Origin: UBA2402 sp044371005 | Lineage (GTDB): Bacteria; Planctomycetota; Phycisphaerae; Phycisphaerales; UBA1924 | Reading direction: 5' to 3' | Length of the DNA stretch: 64,000 nucleotides | Assembly: GCA_044371005.1 (NCBI GenBank) | Contig: JBILUL010000003.1 | Coordinates: 21,125 to 85,124, forward strand | Shown here: positions 62,574 to 64,000 of the stretch, piece after piece | Layout of the letters: every line of letters starts with the position of its first letter | Position numbering within the stretch: the first letter of the stretch is position 1 | The notes under the pieces: generated by a model | What the model was told of the DNA's origin: nothing | The model's input: only the letters and a program-made list of their open reading frames with translations | Databases searched by the model: none | Translations under genes and position numbers: made by a program

Positions 62574-63944
62574 TCAGAGCCGTTTCTTCGCCGCGTCGAT
62601 GGCGCGGGCGACGTGGATCGGACCGGTCGCCCCGGGCACCTCGCGGCGAGCCATCCCGGCTTCAATCGCGATGTAGGCAAAGACATCCGCCTCGACACTG
62701 GGCGCAAACTTGCGAAGTTCCTCAAGGGGCAACTGCTCGATCGCCTTGCCCACACTGATGGCGTGACGCACGACCATGCCGACTTCTTCGTGGGCCTGAC
62801 GGAAGGGCACGCCTCGTGAGACCAGGTAATCGGCCAGGTCGGTGGCGTTCGAGTATCCGCCTGCCGCGGCTTTGCGGCAGGTCTCGCGACGGACCTTGAG
62901 CGTGTCGATCATCCGCGGCACAATCCGCAGCGACAAACTCAGATTGTCCATCGCATCAAACAACGGTTCCTTGTCTTCCTGAAGATCCTTGTTGTACGCG
63001 AGCGGGAGACCCTTCACCGTCGTGAGCAGTGCCATCAGCGCACCGTTGATTCGGCCGGCCTTGCCTCGGATCAACTCCGCCGCATCGGGGTTCTTCTTCT
63101 GGGGCATCAGAGATGAGCCGCTGGCAACAGCATCATCCATCTCGATGAAGGCGAACTCCTGAGAGGAGTAGAGCACGAGGTCTTCGCCAAGCCGCGAGAG
63201 GTGAGCCGCTGCGAGCGCTGATGCAGCGAGCGTCTCGATCACAAAGTCGCGATCGCTCACGGCATCGAGGCTGTTGCGGGTGGGCGCACTGAAGCCCAGA
63301 GTCTTGGCAATGAGTTCGCGATCGACCTGATACGCGGTGCCAGCGAGTGCGCCGGATCCGAGCGGGCAGATGTTGACGCGAGTGCGGGCATCGGCAAAGC
63401 GTGCCGCGTCGCGTTCGAACATCTCGGCGTAGGCCAGGGCCCAGTGTGCCAGGAGCACGGGCTGGGCACGCTGCATGTGGGTGTAGCCACTGATGACGGT
63501 GGATGCTTCGCGCGAGGCGAGTTCGATGAGGCTGCGGCGTGCATCCTTGAGTTCGGCGATGCGTTCATCGATGGCATCGCGCGTCCACAGGCGCAGGTCG
63601 GTGGCGACCTGATCGTTGCGGCTGCGGCCAGTGTGGAGCTTCTTGCCCAGGGCCCCCACCTTCTCGATGAGGCGAGATTCCACCCACGAGTGGATGTCCT
63701 CGGCATCGCTGCGCGAGGGGAGCATCGGATCGGCCTCGACATCGCTGGCAAGCTGCGCGAGCGCGGCTTCGAGCGTGGCGAGTTCGGCGTCGGTCAGAAC
63801 GCCTGCGCGATGGATGCCCTTGGCCCAACCAACGGAGCCGAAGATGTCCTGCCGGGCCAGGCGAAAGTCGAAGCGAAGCGAGTCGTTGAACTGCTTGAAG
63901 AGCGCATCAGGACCAGATTCGAATCGACCACCCCAGAGGGCCAT
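62574..63944 (-). CDS. argH: Argininosuccinate lyase
   Basis: A 456-residue fumarase-superfamily enzyme, last step of arginine synthesis. Conserved parts: LWGGRF at the N-terminus, EDIHSWVESRLIEKVG, LHTGRSRNDQVATDLRLW, STVISGYTHMQRAQP, PLGSGALAGTAY, and the signature GSSLMPQKKNPDAAELIRGKAGR with the catalytic Ser. Length is typical. It is upstream (minus) of the squalene/phytoene synthase gene; the 56 bases before its start reach the window edge. Confidence 0.96.
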   Translation of the reverse strand: MALWGGRFESGPDALFKQFNDSLRFDFRLARQDIFGSVGWAKGIHRAGVLTDAELATLEAALAQLASDVEADPMLPSRSDAEDIHSWVESRLIEKVGALGKKLHTGRSRNDQVATDLRLWTRDAIDERIAELKDARRSLIELASREASTVISGYTHMQRAQPVLLAHWALAYAEMFERDAARFADARTRVNICPLGSGALAGTAYQVDRELIAKTLGFSAPTRNSLDAVSDRDFVIETLAASALAAAHLSRLGEDLVLYSSQEFAFIEMDDAVASGSSLMPQKKNPDAAELIRGKAGRINGALMALLTTVKGLPLAYNKDLQEDKEPLFDAMDNLSLSLRIVPRMIDTLKVRRETCRKAAAGGYSNATDLADYLVSRGVPFRQAHEEVGMVVRHAISVGKAIEQLPLEELRKFAPSVEADVFAYIAIEAGMARREVPGATGPIHVARAIDAAKKRL

Positions 63945-64000
63945 GGCAGTTAGCTCCAGCGTTCGGAATAAGTAGCAAGGACGAACGAAAATGGCCCGCC

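Noticed and set aside
1..64000. CRISPR arrays, insertion sequences, prophage or integrative elements
   Set aside because: No regularly spaced direct repeats, transposase, integrase, recombinase or phage structural motifs were seen; base composition is even across the window.

Overview
The window looks like a chromosomal segment of a high-GC planctomycete, most likely of the Phycisphaerae. The basis is a combination of traits rather than one marker: a type IV pilin-like secreted protein of the DUF1559-like style, a dockerin-tailed lectin-fold secreted protein, a PxP/Arg-rich C-terminal sorting tail, a chlamydial Hc1-like mini-histone, the futalosine enzyme MqnE, a GyrB with a very large insert, and uniformly high GC with many convergent and divergent single genes. 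No rRNA, phage, transposase, integrase or CRISPR array is visible.

Layout. 1-5756: partial dprA, a small secreted protein, a SpoIID-domain lipoprotein, an MA-type metallopeptidase and a lectin/dockerin secreted protein. 5784-9988 (minus): mutM, an MFS transporter and recQ in a row. 10113-14943 (minus): prepilin-like protein, VIT-family membrane protein, asnS, YdcZ-like exporter, and a sorting-tail secreted protein ending at a strong terminator. 15434-17228: a parvulin-like lipoprotein and a coiled-coil zinc-ribbon protein. 17345-24056 (plus): secreted endonuclease/phosphatase-fold protein, HGSNAT/NagX-like membrane acetyltransferase, GH20 hexosaminidase, anmK and a sugar ABC permease; then on the minus strand a LacI regulator, manA, fabZ and a histone H1-like gene. 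This 17-26 kb block reads as an amino-sugar or peptidoglycan-sugar salvage locus with its own regulator.

27241-33092: tRNA-His, a PilZ-receiver protein with a degenerate HPt-like tail, gyrB and an unknown membrane protein. 33145-37487: L,D-transpeptidase, 5-formyl-THF cyclo-ligase and rarA on minus, a PlsC acyltransferase on plus. 37562-43503 (minus): a TPR metallopeptidase, then an operon of a small unknown gene, pdxJ, a DinB-like gene and folC. 44004-50460: a coiled-coil DUF4175-like membrane protein and a 1517-residue CHASE/PAS/GAF hybrid histidine kinase. 50656-55286 (minus): ribF, an SDR, a TIM-barrel isomerase-like protein and speA. 55914-58236 (plus): a YfgM-like protein and an RluD-type pseudouridine synthase on either side of a clear terminator. 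58337-63944 (minus): an MFS transporter, mqnE, a squalene/phytoene synthase and argH.

How the genes fit together. Most are housekeeping (translation, topology, folate/B6/flavin cofactors, menaquinone, arginine, polyamine). The less ordinary parts are the amino-sugar block, the PilZ-receiver-pseudo-HPt protein and the large sensor kinase, two independent MA metallopeptidases, and several proteins carrying lineage-type insertions (GyrB, MqnE, the ABC permease). Starts were moved inward from the longest reading frames wherever a ribosome-binding site, signal peptide or conserved N-terminus supported it. No database search was possible; family names rest on motifs read by eye.
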